Source of the DNA: an uncultured Bacteroidales bacterium
GTDB taxonomy: Bacteria; Bacteroidota; Bacteroidia; Bacteroidales; Bacteroidaceae
Assembly: GCA_902774275.1 (NCBI GenBank)
Contig: CACYHN010000002.1
Coordinates: 1 to 64,000 of the forward strand
Direction of reading: 5' to 3'
DNA length: 64,000 nt
The notes under the pieces are model-generated. The model did no database searches. It saw nothing but the letters and a program-made list of their open reading frames with translations, and was not told where the DNA came from. Shown here in pieces: positions 49,627-58,590 of this stretch. Position 1 is the stretch's first letter. Each line of letters starts with the position of its first letter. Both the position numbers and the translations under genes were made by a program.

Positions 49627-51003
49627 ATGAAAAAGATTGGAATGATTGCCCTTGCGCTTGTTTTAGGCATGGGTGTTAACGCACAGAAAGGCGTAGAAGA
49701 CGGTTCTCGTTACGGTCATGGTCAGGATAGTATCAATACCTGGCGTAACATCAGTATGTATCAGGAGTATTATAAGACCAATGATTTCAAGGAGGCATAT
49801 GAGCAAGGCTGGAAGGAAGTATTCCGTGATGCTCCCTTGGCGTCAGTCAATACATATAATTATGGTGTCAAGATTCTCCGCTCTATTTATAATGATGCCA
49901 GAAAGGAGAAGAATGATTCCCTTATGGCCAAGTATTCAGAAGAGTTGTTCCAGGTATATGAACAGCGTTTGAAATATCTTGATAAGCTCAATGAGATAGC
50001 CAAGAACAAGGTTACGGCAGCAGAGATATGGGGTCAGTACGGACATGACTATACTTCATACAACCCGAGGGTTTCTGTTTCCAGGGCATATGAACTGCTC
50101 AGAAAAGCTGTGGATATGGGTAAGGGCAGGACTCAATATTATGTGCTTGATGATTTGATGAGGGTTTCTGCTCAGCGTTATTCCAACAAGAAGGATAATG
50201 ATGAGTATCGTGAAGCTCTGATTCAGGATTATCTGGATTGTTCTGGTTATATTGACGAGTTCATTGCAATGCAGACTGATGACAAGGTCCTGGAGGCTGC
50301 CACTAAAGTCAAGGAGAATATTGACGGCCACTTTGTAAAGAGTGGTGCTGCTGATTGCGAGAGCCTTCAGAATATTTACGCTCCCAAGATTGAGAACAAG
50401 AAGGATGATCTGGAGTATCTGAATAAGGTGGTTAAGATAATGTCTATCTTCAAATGTGAGTCAAGTGATGCCTATTTTGCTGCTGCGGAGTATGCTCATG
50501 GTCTTCAGCCTTCCGTTCAGACAGCCATCAGTCTTGGAAACCTCTATGTTAAGCAGCGTGAGGACCTTGACAAGGCTCTTGAGTACTACAACCAGGCTAT
50601 TGAACTGGATGATGACAAGACTAGCATGGCTGACACCTATTACAAGATGGCAAACATATACTTCTCAAAGAAGAAATATGACAACAGCCGCTCCTGCCTG
50701 CAGAAGTGCCTTGCCAACAATCCTAACAAGGGCGATGCTTACATCCAGATGGCACTTCTTTATGCCGCCAACTATGAGTGGACAAAGGAGGACGCTTTGA
50801 ACCGTTGCGCATATTTTGCAGTGATTGACAAACTGGAGCAAGCCAAGAGAGTTGATTCTTCTGTAGCAGATAAGGCCAACAACCTGATTAGACAGTATAA
50901 GGAGCAGACTCCGCAGGTTGACGACCTGTTTATGCTTGGTTATAAAGCCGGTGACCAACTTGAAATCAAAGGCTGGATAAACGAGACAGTTACTATCAGA
51001 TAA
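49627..51003 (+). CDS. Secreted tetratricopeptide-repeat protein
   Basis: A 458-residue protein with a signal peptide ending GVNAQ. Helical repeats include EQGWKEVFRDAP, YFAAAEYAHGLQPSVQTAISLG, DKALEYYNQAIELDDD and SRSCLQKCLANNPNKGDAYIQ, the last two being typical TPR units. It ends with an IKGWINETVTIR tail. The position between an outer-membrane protein and lptC suggests an envelope scaffold. A GTG eight codons upstream is a less likely start. Confidence 0.85.
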   Translation: MKKIGMIALALVLGMGVNAQKGVEDGSRYGHGQDSINTWRNISMYQEYYKTNDFKEAYEQGWKEVFRDAPLASVNTYNYGVKILRSIYNDARKEKNDSLMAKYSEELFQVYEQRLKYLDKLNEIAKNKVTAAEIWGQYGHDYTSYNPRVSVSRAYELLRKAVDMGKGRTQYYVLDDLMRVSAQRYSNKKDNDEYREALIQDYLDCSGYIDEFIAMQTDDKVLEAATKVKENIDGHFVKSGAADCESLQNIYAPKIENKKDDLEYLNKVVKIMSIFKCESSDAYFAAAEYAHGLQPSVQTAISLGNLYVKQREDLDKALEYYNQAIELDDDKTSMADTYYKMANIYFSKKKYDNSRSCLQKCLANNPNKGDAYIQMALLYAANYEWTKEDALNRCAYFAVIDKLEQAKRVDSSVADKANNLIRQYKEQTPQVDDLFMLGYKAGDQLEIKGWINETVTIR

Positions 51004-51594
51004 ATGATACAACGCACCGGTCTTGCACCGATGAAATACAGAACGTACCTGACAACCGTAATCATTACGGTTGTCATGTCGTTTTTCTGCCCTTCATGCG
51101 GAAAGAAAGACAGACAGTTGGGGGCGGCTATAACAAGCCGTGATTCAGCATCGGTCGTAACAACGCGTGGCGTGGATATGCTGATATCGGAAAATGGTAT
51201 CATACGCTATCATGTGATAGCAGAGGAGTGGAAGATGTTTGACAAGATGGACCCTCCGTTCTATAGTATGGAACAGGGCGTGCTATTAGAGATTCTGGAC
51301 TCGGTAATGCAGGTGGAATCCATGCTGGAGGCAGATACAGCCTATTATATGAACAAAACAAAAATATGGCATCTGATAAGCAATGTCCATGCTGAGAATG
51401 TAAAGCATGAGGAGTTTGATACTCAGGAACTCTTCATAAACAACGGCAGTGACAGGATGTATTCAGACAGTCTCATACACATAAAGCAGGAAAAGCAGAT
51501 CCTGGTGGGGCACGGTTTTGAATCAAACACTAATCTTACACAATATACCATACGTAAGACAGAGGGTGTTTTCCCGATAACAGAAAGCGAATGA
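51004..51594 (+). CDS. lptC: LPS export protein LptC-like lipoprotein
   Basis: A 196-residue protein with a single N-terminal hydrophobic segment and a CPSC lipobox-like end, then an OstA-like beta fold (RGVDMLISENGIIRYHVIAEEW, LEADTAYYMNKTKIWHLISNV, LFINNGSDRMYSDSLIHI) typical of LptC in Bacteroidota. It would relay LPS from the inner-membrane transporter toward LptA and LptD. The start follows the TPR stop without a gap; a second ATG nine codons on is also possible. It overlaps the next gene by 4 bp. Confidence 0.85.
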   Translation: MIQRTGLAPMKYRTYLTTVIITVVMSFFCPSCGKKDRQLGAAITSRDSASVVTTRGVDMLISENGIIRYHVIAEEWKMFDKMDPPFYSMEQGVLLEILDSVMQVESMLEADTAYYMNKTKIWHLISNVHAENVKHEEFDTQELFINNGSDRMYSDSLIHIKQEKQILVGHGFESNTNLTQYTIRKTEGVFPITESE

Positions 51595-52853
51595 GTCATA
51601 CTTTGGTCATAATGCTGGTGGCGTTGTTTTTCTCGGCTCTTTTCTCAGGGCTGGAGATTGCGTTTGTATCGGCTGACAGACTGAGGTTTGAGATGGATGT
51701 TGAGAGGCGTACGTTCAGTTCACGTTTGCTTGAACGTTTCTTCCGTAATCCCAATATCTACATCTCCACAATGCTGGTGGGCAATAATATAGCACTTGTC
51801 CTTTACAGCACCATGATGGCACGTCTTATAGAGATGTTCCTGCCGCAAGGGTTCATTGAAGATGATTTTCTGCTTGTTGTAATTGAAACGCTTGTTTCAA
51901 CAGCCATAGTCATTGTGATAGGGGAGTTCGTGCCCAAAACGTTGTTCCGCTCCAATCCTAACGGGAAATTGAACATCCTGGCTTTCCCTATTTACCTGAT
52001 ATACATAATCCTTTATCCCATATCGCTTTTTACTACATGGCTTTCAAGGATTATTTTGAGGATGTTTGGCGTAAGGATAGACCGGGAGAATACTGTCAAG
52101 GCTTTCTCAAAGGTTGATCTGGACTATTTCGTGCAGTCCGGTTTGTCGGGATCAGAGGAGGATTCCCAGCCTGAATCAGAGGTGCGTATTTTCCAGAATG
52201 TACTGGATTTCTCAAATGTGAGAACGCGTGACTGTATGGTTCCACGTAATGAGATATGTGCGGTAGAGAAGGGGGTCTCATGGAATGCCCTGCGTGAGAG
52301 GTTCATAGAGACCGGTTATTCCAAGATCCTGGTGTATGAGGGTGATATGGACCATATCATAGGCTATATCCATTCATCGGAACTGTTCCGTCATAAGAAT
52401 GACTGGCGTGAGCATATCCAGACCGTGCCTTTTGTGCCAGAAACACTTGCAGCGCAGAAACTCATGAAACAGCTTATGGCGCGCAAGAAGAGCCTGGCTG
52501 TGGTGGTAGATGAATTTGGAGGTACATCGGGAATAATATCCCTTGAAGATATCATAGAGGAGATATTGGGCGATATTCAGGATGAGCATGACGTAACCAA
52601 TCTGATAGCCAAGAAGACAGATGACGGCTGGCTGTTGTCCGGACGTATGGAGATAAGCCGTGTAAATGAGATGTTCGGTCTGGATATTCCTGAATCTGAT
52701 GAATATATGACAGTAGGAGGCCTTATCCTGAGTAAAGCTAAGGGCTTTCCAAAAGTGAATGAGAAGGTTTCCGTAAAGGGTTATACATTCCGTGTTCTCA
52801 AGAAAGGAGAGACTAAAATAGAACTTGTTGAACTGACTCAGGAGCCATCCTGA
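51591..52853 (+). CDS. CNNM/HlyC-CorC type membrane protein (DUF21, CBS pair, transporter-associated domain)
   Basis: A 420-residue protein: DUF21 with three or four membrane helices (residues 1-180), two CBS domains (CMVPRNEICAVE near 217; AVVVDEFGGTSGIISLEDIIEEILG near 305), and the CorC_HlyC domain (DGWLLSGRMEISRVNEMFG to the end). The family includes Mg2+ exporters and Co2+/Mg2+ resistance proteins; the older name hemolysin is not implied. The start overlaps lptC by 4 bp. Confidence 0.92.
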   Translation: MSHTLVIMLVALFFSALFSGLEIAFVSADRLRFEMDVERRTFSSRLLERFFRNPNIYISTMLVGNNIALVLYSTMMARLIEMFLPQGFIEDDFLLVVIETLVSTAIVIVIGEFVPKTLFRSNPNGKLNILAFPIYLIYIILYPISLFTTWLSRIILRMFGVRIDRENTVKAFSKVDLDYFVQSGLSGSEEDSQPESEVRIFQNVLDFSNVRTRDCMVPRNEICAVEKGVSWNALRERFIETGYSKILVYEGDMDHIIGYIHSSELFRHKNDWREHIQTVPFVPETLAAQKLMKQLMARKKSLAVVVDEFGGTSGIISLEDIIEEILGDIQDEHDVTNLIAKKTDDGWLLSGRMEISRVNEMFGLDIPESDEYMTVGGLILSKAKGFPKVNEKVSVKGYTFRVLKKGETKIELVELTQEPS

Positions 52854-52917
52854 GAAGTATTAGTGCATAAAATCTAATAAATAAGGTGAGTAATTGGCAT
52901 TAAAGAACATTTTTTAG

Positions 52918-52925
52918 TAATTTTG
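52918..52925 (+). promoter_or_regulatory. -7 box TAATTTTG for ppiD
   Basis: It matches TAnnTTTG, 54 bp before the ppiD ATG, after the CNNM gene has ended. Confidence 0.5.
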
Positions 52926-52979
52926 TGCGCTTTTTGCACGTATGTGCGTGTATGCATAAAATAAAAACAATAATAAAAA

Positions 52980-55115
52980 ATGGCAACATTACAGAAAATC
53001 AGAAGCAAAGGACCACTGCTTCTTATCGTTATCGGCCTTGCTATGCTGGCCTTCATCCTTGGTGACGCATGGAAGATTATCCGTCCTACCCAGGGAATTC
53101 AGTTTGTAGGATCAATTGATGGCAAGAACATTTCAGCACAGGATTTTCAGAAAGAGCTGGAAAACTATACTGAGGTGGTAAAGTTTGCAAATCAGACAAG
53201 TGACCTTACAGAGGAGCAGATGAAAGCTGTCAGGGATGAGGTTTGGGCTATCATGGTCCGTAACCAGATTCTTGGCAAGGAGGCTGCAACAATAGGATTG
53301 ACAGTTACCGATGCAGAGGTAAGGGATGTTATTGAGCGTGGAACAGATCCGGTTCTTGCAAGCACTCCGTTCAATGGCGCTGACGGTAAGTTTGATGCTG
53401 ACAGACTTAAGGATTTCCTTGCTTTCTATAATGAACTGGATGGTACCAATATGTCATATGATGAGTACAGCTATTATCAGAGCATGTACAACTATTGGCT
53501 TTTCATAGAGAATGACATCAAGTCCGGTCTGCTTTATTCCAAGTATTCAGCACTTGTAAAGGGTGCTCTTGTGACAAATCCTGTAGCTATGAAGGATTCA
53601 TATGTTAACCGCGTTACCAGATATGACGTTCTGGTTGCTGCCCTTCCTTACAGTTCACTTGCTGACGCTGATGTCACTGTAACAAATGCAGACCTCAAGA
53701 AGACATATGCTGAGAATAAGGAGAGTCTTTACAATTACACTGAAAGCCGTGATATCTACTATATAGACTATGAGATTGAACCAAGTCAGGCTGATCGTGA
53801 CGCTCTGCTTGCAGAGGTAAATGAGATAACTACCCAGCTTGAGGAGATGGATGGAGACTATGCTTCATTCCTGCGTCGTTCAGAATCAGAGATTCCTTAT
53901 AGCGAGGTTCCGCGTTCTGCCAAGAATCTTCCTGATGATGTAGCTGAAAGACTTGATTCTGTCAACAGTCTTGGTGTGTTTGGTCCCTATTATTGCGCTG
54001 ATGATGATTCTTACAACACCTTCAAGGTACTGAATACCGTCAACGGTTATGATTCTATCCAGTTCGCTATGATTCAGGTAATAGGTGAAGGTGAGGAATT
54101 TGACAATCGCGCAGACAGTATCCTTAATGCTGCAAAGAAAGGTGCTGATTTCTCAGAGCTTGCCGCCAAGTACAATCAGACTGCTGCTGAAAATTGGATG
54201 AGTGCCGATACCTATGAGCCTGCTACAATAAGCGGAGAGAATGCTCTGTATCTGAACAAGCTAAACAGCATGAAGAAAGGTGAAGTGGATGTATTAAAGA
54301 TCTCCGGTGCCAATCTCGTCATCAAGGTTCTTGATACCAAGACTCCTCTTAAGAAGTATGATATAGCTATCGTTAAGCGTCCTGTTGAATTCAGTGAAGA
54401 GACAAGCAATGACGCATATAACAAATTGAGTTCATTCCTTTCACAGAACACAACTCTTGAGGAACTTAAGCAAAATGCAGAGGATTCAGATTTCCGTCTA
54501 CTTTACTATCCTTCATTTGAGAATTACAGCTACAACATCAGTGGTGTAAGCCGTTCACATGAGGCTCTGCGTTGGGCTTTTGACGCTAATGAGGGTGAGG
54601 TGTCACGTATATTTGAAGTAGGTTACGCTAACGATCATCTTCTCGTGGTGGGCGTTGACAAGATTAACCAGCGTGGATACCGCAGTCTTGATGATGCTTC
54701 AACAGCCATCTCTTATAAGGTTATGATGGACAAGAAGGCAGAAGTCCTTGAGGACAAGCTTGCCGGTCTTTCTTTTGATGAAGTCAAGAAGGTTGACAAT
54801 ATAGTTATTGATACTATAAAGTTCTGTAATTTCACCAACAATGTATTTGTGTCAGCATTATCTTCAAATGAACCGGCTTTAGGTCCTAGCGTAGCAAAAC
54901 TTGAGAAGGGTGAGTTGACTGCTCCTATCAAGGGTGATAACTGCGTATTCGTTGCTGAGAAGATTTCTGCCGATGAGGAATCAGGAAGTGGGTTCAATGA
55001 GGATATGGAGAAGTCACGCTTGCAGTCAATTGCCGTAAGCAATATCCCTGGCTCTATCTTTGAGGGTCTTTACTACAATGCTAAGGTAGTAGATAACCGT
55101 TATAAGATTTTCTGA
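52980..55115 (+). CDS. PpiD/SurA-type periplasmic peptidyl-prolyl isomerase
   Basis: A 711-residue folding factor anchored by one N-terminal helix (about residues 12-32, GPLLLIVIGLAMLAFILG). A SurA_N-like region (EEQMKAVRDEVWAIMVRNQIL) and a parvulin (PPIC) domain near residues 355-465 (AAKKGADFSELAAKYNQ) follow, then a second, less clear PPIC-like domain (VSRSHEALRWAFDANEGEVSRI). It assists exported proteins at the inner membrane. It ends before a bidirectional terminator. Confidence 0.9.
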   Translation: MATLQKIRSKGPLLLIVIGLAMLAFILGDAWKIIRPTQGIQFVGSIDGKNISAQDFQKELENYTEVVKFANQTSDLTEEQMKAVRDEVWAIMVRNQILGKEAATIGLTVTDAEVRDVIERGTDPVLASTPFNGADGKFDADRLKDFLAFYNELDGTNMSYDEYSYYQSMYNYWLFIENDIKSGLLYSKYSALVKGALVTNPVAMKDSYVNRVTRYDVLVAALPYSSLADADVTVTNADLKKTYAENKESLYNYTESRDIYYIDYEIEPSQADRDALLAEVNEITTQLEEMDGDYASFLRRSESEIPYSEVPRSAKNLPDDVAERLDSVNSLGVFGPYYCADDDSYNTFKVLNTVNGYDSIQFAMIQVIGEGEEFDNRADSILNAAKKGADFSELAAKYNQTAAENWMSADTYEPATISGENALYLNKLNSMKKGEVDVLKISGANLVIKVLDTKTPLKKYDIAIVKRPVEFSEETSNDAYNKLSSFLSQNTTLEELKQNAEDSDFRLLYYPSFENYSYNISGVSRSHEALRWAFDANEGEVSRIFEVGYANDHLLVVGVDKINQRGYRSLDDASTAISYKVMMDKKAEVLEDKLAGLSFDEVKKVDNIVIDTIKFCNFTNNVFVSALSSNEPALGPSVAKLEKGELTAPIKGDNCVFVAEKISADEESGSGFNEDMEKSRLQSIAVSNIPGSIFEGLYYNAKVVDNRYKIF

Positions 55116-55133
55116 TTATATCATTACCTGCAT

Positions 55134-55173
55134 AAAATAATAAAGCCTCGCAATTGCGAGGCTTTATTATTTT
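55134..55173. terminator. Bidirectional terminator between ppiD and ilvC
   Basis: A perfect 40-bp palindrome: arms 55134-55153 and 55154-55173, with AAGCCTCGCAA against TTGCGAGGCTT inside and A/T-rich ends. It serves both converging genes. Confidence 0.88.
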
Positions 55174-55189
55174 GTTCAATTGACAGTTA

Positions 55190-56230
55190 TCAATTGTTTT
55201 CAGGACGCAGCTTGCGAACAACGGCACCAGTCTGCCACATCTCGCTGTTACGCAGGGCAGCCAGCTCCTTCTCAAGACCCTCACGATAGCCGGGCTTTGA
55301 GTTGCTGTCGATAGAGATCTGAGCCTCGTTACCGCACTTAACGCTTGCATAGAGCTTCTGTACAACGGGCTTGATTGCATCGTGGAACGGGCCCATCCAG
55401 TCAAGAGCACCGCGCTGAGCTGTGGTTGAGCAGTTTGCGTACATCCAATCCATACCCTTCTGAGCGAACAGAGGCATAAGTGACTGAGTAAGCTCCTCAA
55501 CGGTCTCGTTGAATGCCTCAGAGGGAGTGTGGCCGTTCTCACGGAGAACCTCATACTGAGCCAGGAGCAGCCCCTGGATGGCACCCATCAGTGAACCACG
55601 CTCACCGGTAAGGTCAGATGTGGCCTCACGTACGAATGTGGTCTCGAACAGGTAACCAGAACCGATACCGATACCGAAAGCAAGGACCTTGTCAAGAGCC
55701 TTGCCTGATGCATCCTGATATACAGCGTATGAGCTGTTCAGGCCGCGACCCTCAAGGAACATGGTACGGAGTGATGTACCTGAACCCTTAGGAGCAACCA
55801 TGATAACATCGATATCCTTGGGAGGAACAACGCCTGTGCGGTCATTCCAGGTGATAGCGAATCCGTGTGAGAAGTAGAGAGTCTTGCCGGGAGTCAGGTA
55901 AGGCTTGATGTTGGGCCACTGCTGCATCTGAGCTGCATCAGAGAGAAGCATGCAGATGATGGTACCCTTCTGGGCTGCCTCCTCGATTGAGAACAGAGTC
56001 TTGCCGGGAACCCAACCGTCGGCTACTGCCTTTTCAAATGTCTTGCCCTGACGCTGGCCAACGATAACGTTGAAACCGTTGTCACGAAGGTTGCAAGCCT
56101 GTCCAGGACCCTGAACGCCGTAACCTATAACTGCGATTGTCTCATTCTTGAGTATCTCGCGGGCTTTCTCCAGCGGGAACTCCTCACGTGTCATTACCTC
56201 TTCAATGACACCACCAAAGTTCATTTTCAT
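55190..56230 (-). CDS. ilvC: Ketol-acid reductoisomerase
   Basis: A 346-residue class I enzyme that isomerises and reduces acetolactate or acetohydroxybutyrate. The Rossmann loop GYGVQGPGQACNLRDNG is near residue 37; GQRQGKTFEKA is the loop that decides NADPH or NADH use. The C-terminal knotted domain has the acidic Mg2+ ligands (SDLTGERGSLMG). Last gene of ilvD-B-N-C. Confidence 0.95.
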   Translation of the reverse strand: MKMNFGGVIEEVMTREEFPLEKAREILKNETIAVIGYGVQGPGQACNLRDNGFNVIVGQRQGKTFEKAVADGWVPGKTLFSIEEAAQKGTIICMLLSDAAQMQQWPNIKPYLTPGKTLYFSHGFAITWNDRTGVVPPKDIDVIMVAPKGSGTSLRTMFLEGRGLNSSYAVYQDASGKALDKVLAFGIGIGSGYLFETTFVREATSDLTGERGSLMGAIQGLLLAQYEVLRENGHTPSEAFNETVEELTQSLMPLFAQKGMDWMYANCSTTAQRGALDWMGPFHDAIKPVVQKLYASVKCGNEAQISIDSNSKPGYREGLEKELAALRNSEMWQTGAVVRKLRPENN

Positions 56231-56265
56231 AGTTTTGTTAGTTAAGTTTGTTATGTTAATCCAAA

Positions 56266-56817
56266 TTATTTTTTCCCATATCTGGCTGCAACCTTGTCCA
56301 GGTATTCGCTGACGTGCTCAATGCGGGCGCGGGTTATTGCCACACGACCTGAACTTACAAACTGGAGCAGGCCGCCTTGAGCGGAGAGCTCACGGTTAAG
56401 AGCGGTAATATCCTCGGTAAGGCCGCTTTTCTCAATGACAGAGAATGTTGAGTTTACCTCAATCAGCTTGGCTCCGTAGCGGCGTATTATCTTTGATATC
56501 TCCGGATTTTCAGTCAGTACGCTTGTCACTATCTTGTACAGAGCCACCTCCTGCATGAATATCTCATCATCGGTATAGCACTGGCACTGCAGTATGTCCA
56601 CCTTCTTCTCTATCTGGTCAACTATCTTAACGATAGTCTCGCGGTCAGCCATCGCAGTGATGGTGTAGCGGTGAACTCCCGGTATTGATGATGCCGATAC
56701 GTTCAGGCTCTCAATGTTGACCTGACGGCGTGTAAACACGGCCGTAACCTGATTCAGGATACCGGCTATGTTCTCTGAGTGAACTATCAGCGTATAAAGT
56801 CTTTTATCACTATCCAT
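56266..56817 (-). CDS. ilvN: Acetolactate synthase small (regulatory) subunit
   Basis: A 183-residue subunit with an ACT domain at the N-terminus (LIVHSENIAGILNQVTAVFTRR; residues 8-80) and a C-terminal ALS_ss_C domain. It binds valine or leucine for feedback inhibition and stimulates IlvB. It is separated from ilvB by a 64-bp AT-rich repeat and from ilvC by 35 bp. Confidence 0.93.
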   Translation of the reverse strand: MDSDKRLYTLIVHSENIAGILNQVTAVFTRRQVNIESLNVSASSIPGVHRYTITAMADRETIVKIVDQIEKKVDILQCQCYTDDEIFMQEVALYKIVTSVLTENPEISKIIRRYGAKLIEVNSTFSVIEKSGLTEDITALNRELSAQGGLLQFVSSGRVAITRARIEHVSEYLDKVAARYGKK

Positions 56818-56828
56818 ATTGTTGTTTT

Positions 56829-56898
56829 TAATTGAGAATTGAGAATTAAATGGTACGCACCGGATGGCTAATTTTCAATTTTCAATTTTCAATTTGAA
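56829..56898. repeat. Palindromic AT-rich repeat element, copy 3, reaching into ilvB
   Basis: AATTGAGAATTGAGAATT on the left and repeated TTTTCAA on the right flank a core GTACGCACCGGATGGC. The right arm supplies the last codons and the stop of ilvB (Ile-Glu-Asn-stop on the minus strand). Confidence 0.8.
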
Positions 56899-58582
56899 AA
56901 ATCATTTCATCTACAGAACTGCCTGGCTTGATCATCGGCATAACATTCTCCTCCTCCTCAACTGCAGCCTCAAGCAGGAAAGGCCCCTTTGCTTTGAGCA
57001 TATCGGCAACCGCATCCTTAAGCTCCTTACGGTCAGTTATCAGACGGTAAGGGATATTGTATGCGGCGGCTATCTTGCTGTAGTCGGGGTTCATCATGTG
57101 GGTGCATGAGTAGCGGCTCTTGAACATCATCTGCTGCCACTGGCGCACGTTGCCTAAGTAGGTGTTGTTCATCACTATCATCTTGACGGGTGCCTGGTTC
57201 TCCATTATGGTGCCAAGCTCCTGGATGTTCATCTGGAAACCACCGTCACCAAAGAATGCCAGTATCATGCGCTCAGGTGCTCCGAATGAGGCTCCTATTG
57301 CGGCAGGCATGCAGAATCCCATGGTTCCCAGTCCGCCTGATGTCACTATACTGCGCGGTGAGCGGTACTTGAAGTAACGTGAGGCGAACATCTGGTTCAA
57401 ACCTACATCTGTTACCAGAACTGAATTGGCAGGAGACTGGTTACTTACCTCTGTAACAACCTCACCCATCTTGAGCGGTCCGTCTTTGGGGTGTATGGCT
57501 TTATCTATCACCTTATCATACTCCTCCTTGTCAAGAGGCTTGAAGCTTTCTATCCACTCCTTGTGGTCAGCCTTGACCATACGCTCGGTTATGAGCTTGA
57601 GAGTCTGGCGGCAGTCGCCCAATACTGTAACATCGGGCTTTACGTTCTTACCGAACTCTGACTTGTCTATGTCCAGATGTATTATCTTGGCCTGTTTGGC
57701 ATATGTGTTCAGCGTACCGGTTACACGGTCATCAAAACGCATGCCGACAGCTATCAGCACGTCACATTCATTGGTCTTTACGTTGGGGGCCAGGTTGCCG
57801 TGCATTCCAAGCATACCCATGTTGAGAGGGTGGTCTGAGGGCAGGGCTGCAAGTCCTAAAAGAGTACGTGCTGCGGGCAGATTGCCTTTCTCAATGAACT
57901 CACGCAGTTCATCCTGGGCGTTACCCAACTCTACTCCGTGTCCAACCAGCACCAAAGGCTTCTTGGCACCGTTTATCAAAGCTACCGCATCATTAATCTG
58001 ACTCTCAATGGGGTCAGGTGAAGGGATGTAGCTGCGCTCATAATCTATCTTGGCGGGTTTGAAATCAATCTGAGCCACCTGCGCGGTCTTGCTGAAGTCA
58101 AGCACCACAGGACCGGGACGGCCTGTACCGGCAATATAGAATGCACGTGCCACTGCCCATGCTATGTCCTCGGCGCGGCGTATCTGATAGCTCCATTTGG
58201 TGATAGGCTGGGTTACACCCACCAGGTCAATCTCCTGGAAGGCATCAGTACCCAGAACGTCGGTACTTACCTGACCGGCTATTACCACCAGCGGAGTGTT
58301 GTCAAGCATGGCGTCACTGATACCTGTTATAGTGTTTGTGGCGCCGGGACCACTGGTAACTATGGCCACACCTGTACGGCCCGATACGCGGGCGTAACCC
58401 TGTGCGGCATGTGCTGCACCCTGCTCATGGCGCACCAGAATCTGTTTCAAATCATTCTGATGGTCATACAGGGCATCAAACACCTTAATTATAGAACCGC
58501 CGGGGTATGCAAAAACGGTATCCACACCCTCGGTAAGCAATGCACGGAGCATTGCCTCGGCTCCTGATATCATATTACTCAT
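56882..58582 (-). CDS. ilvB: Acetolactate synthase large (catalytic) subunit
   Basis: A 566-residue thiamine-diphosphate enzyme that joins two pyruvates, or pyruvate and 2-oxobutyrate. It has VFAYPGGSIIKVFDAL (catalytic Glu region follows in RHEQGAAHAA near residue 50), the FAD-binding middle domain, and GDGGFQMNIQELGT (Mg-thiamine site) near residue 445. The last residues, QIEN, are encoded by the AT-rich repeat. It follows ilvD by 8 bp. Confidence 0.95.
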   Translation of the reverse strand: MSNMISGAEAMLRALLTEGVDTVFAYPGGSIIKVFDALYDHQNDLKQILVRHEQGAAHAAQGYARVSGRTGVAIVTSGPGATNTITGISDAMLDNTPLVVIAGQVSTDVLGTDAFQEIDLVGVTQPITKWSYQIRRAEDIAWAVARAFYIAGTGRPGPVVLDFSKTAQVAQIDFKPAKIDYERSYIPSPDPIESQINDAVALINGAKKPLVLVGHGVELGNAQDELREFIEKGNLPAARTLLGLAALPSDHPLNMGMLGMHGNLAPNVKTNECDVLIAVGMRFDDRVTGTLNTYAKQAKIIHLDIDKSEFGKNVKPDVTVLGDCRQTLKLITERMVKADHKEWIESFKPLDKEEYDKVIDKAIHPKDGPLKMGEVVTEVSNQSPANSVLVTDVGLNQMFASRYFKYRSPRSIVTSGGLGTMGFCMPAAIGASFGAPERMILAFFGDGGFQMNIQELGTIMENQAPVKMIVMNNTYLGNVRQWQQMMFKSRYSCTHMMNPDYSKIAAAYNIPYRLITDRKELKDAVADMLKAKGPFLLEAAVEEEENVMPMIKPGSSVDEMIFQIEN

Positions 58583-58590
58583 AGTCTAAC

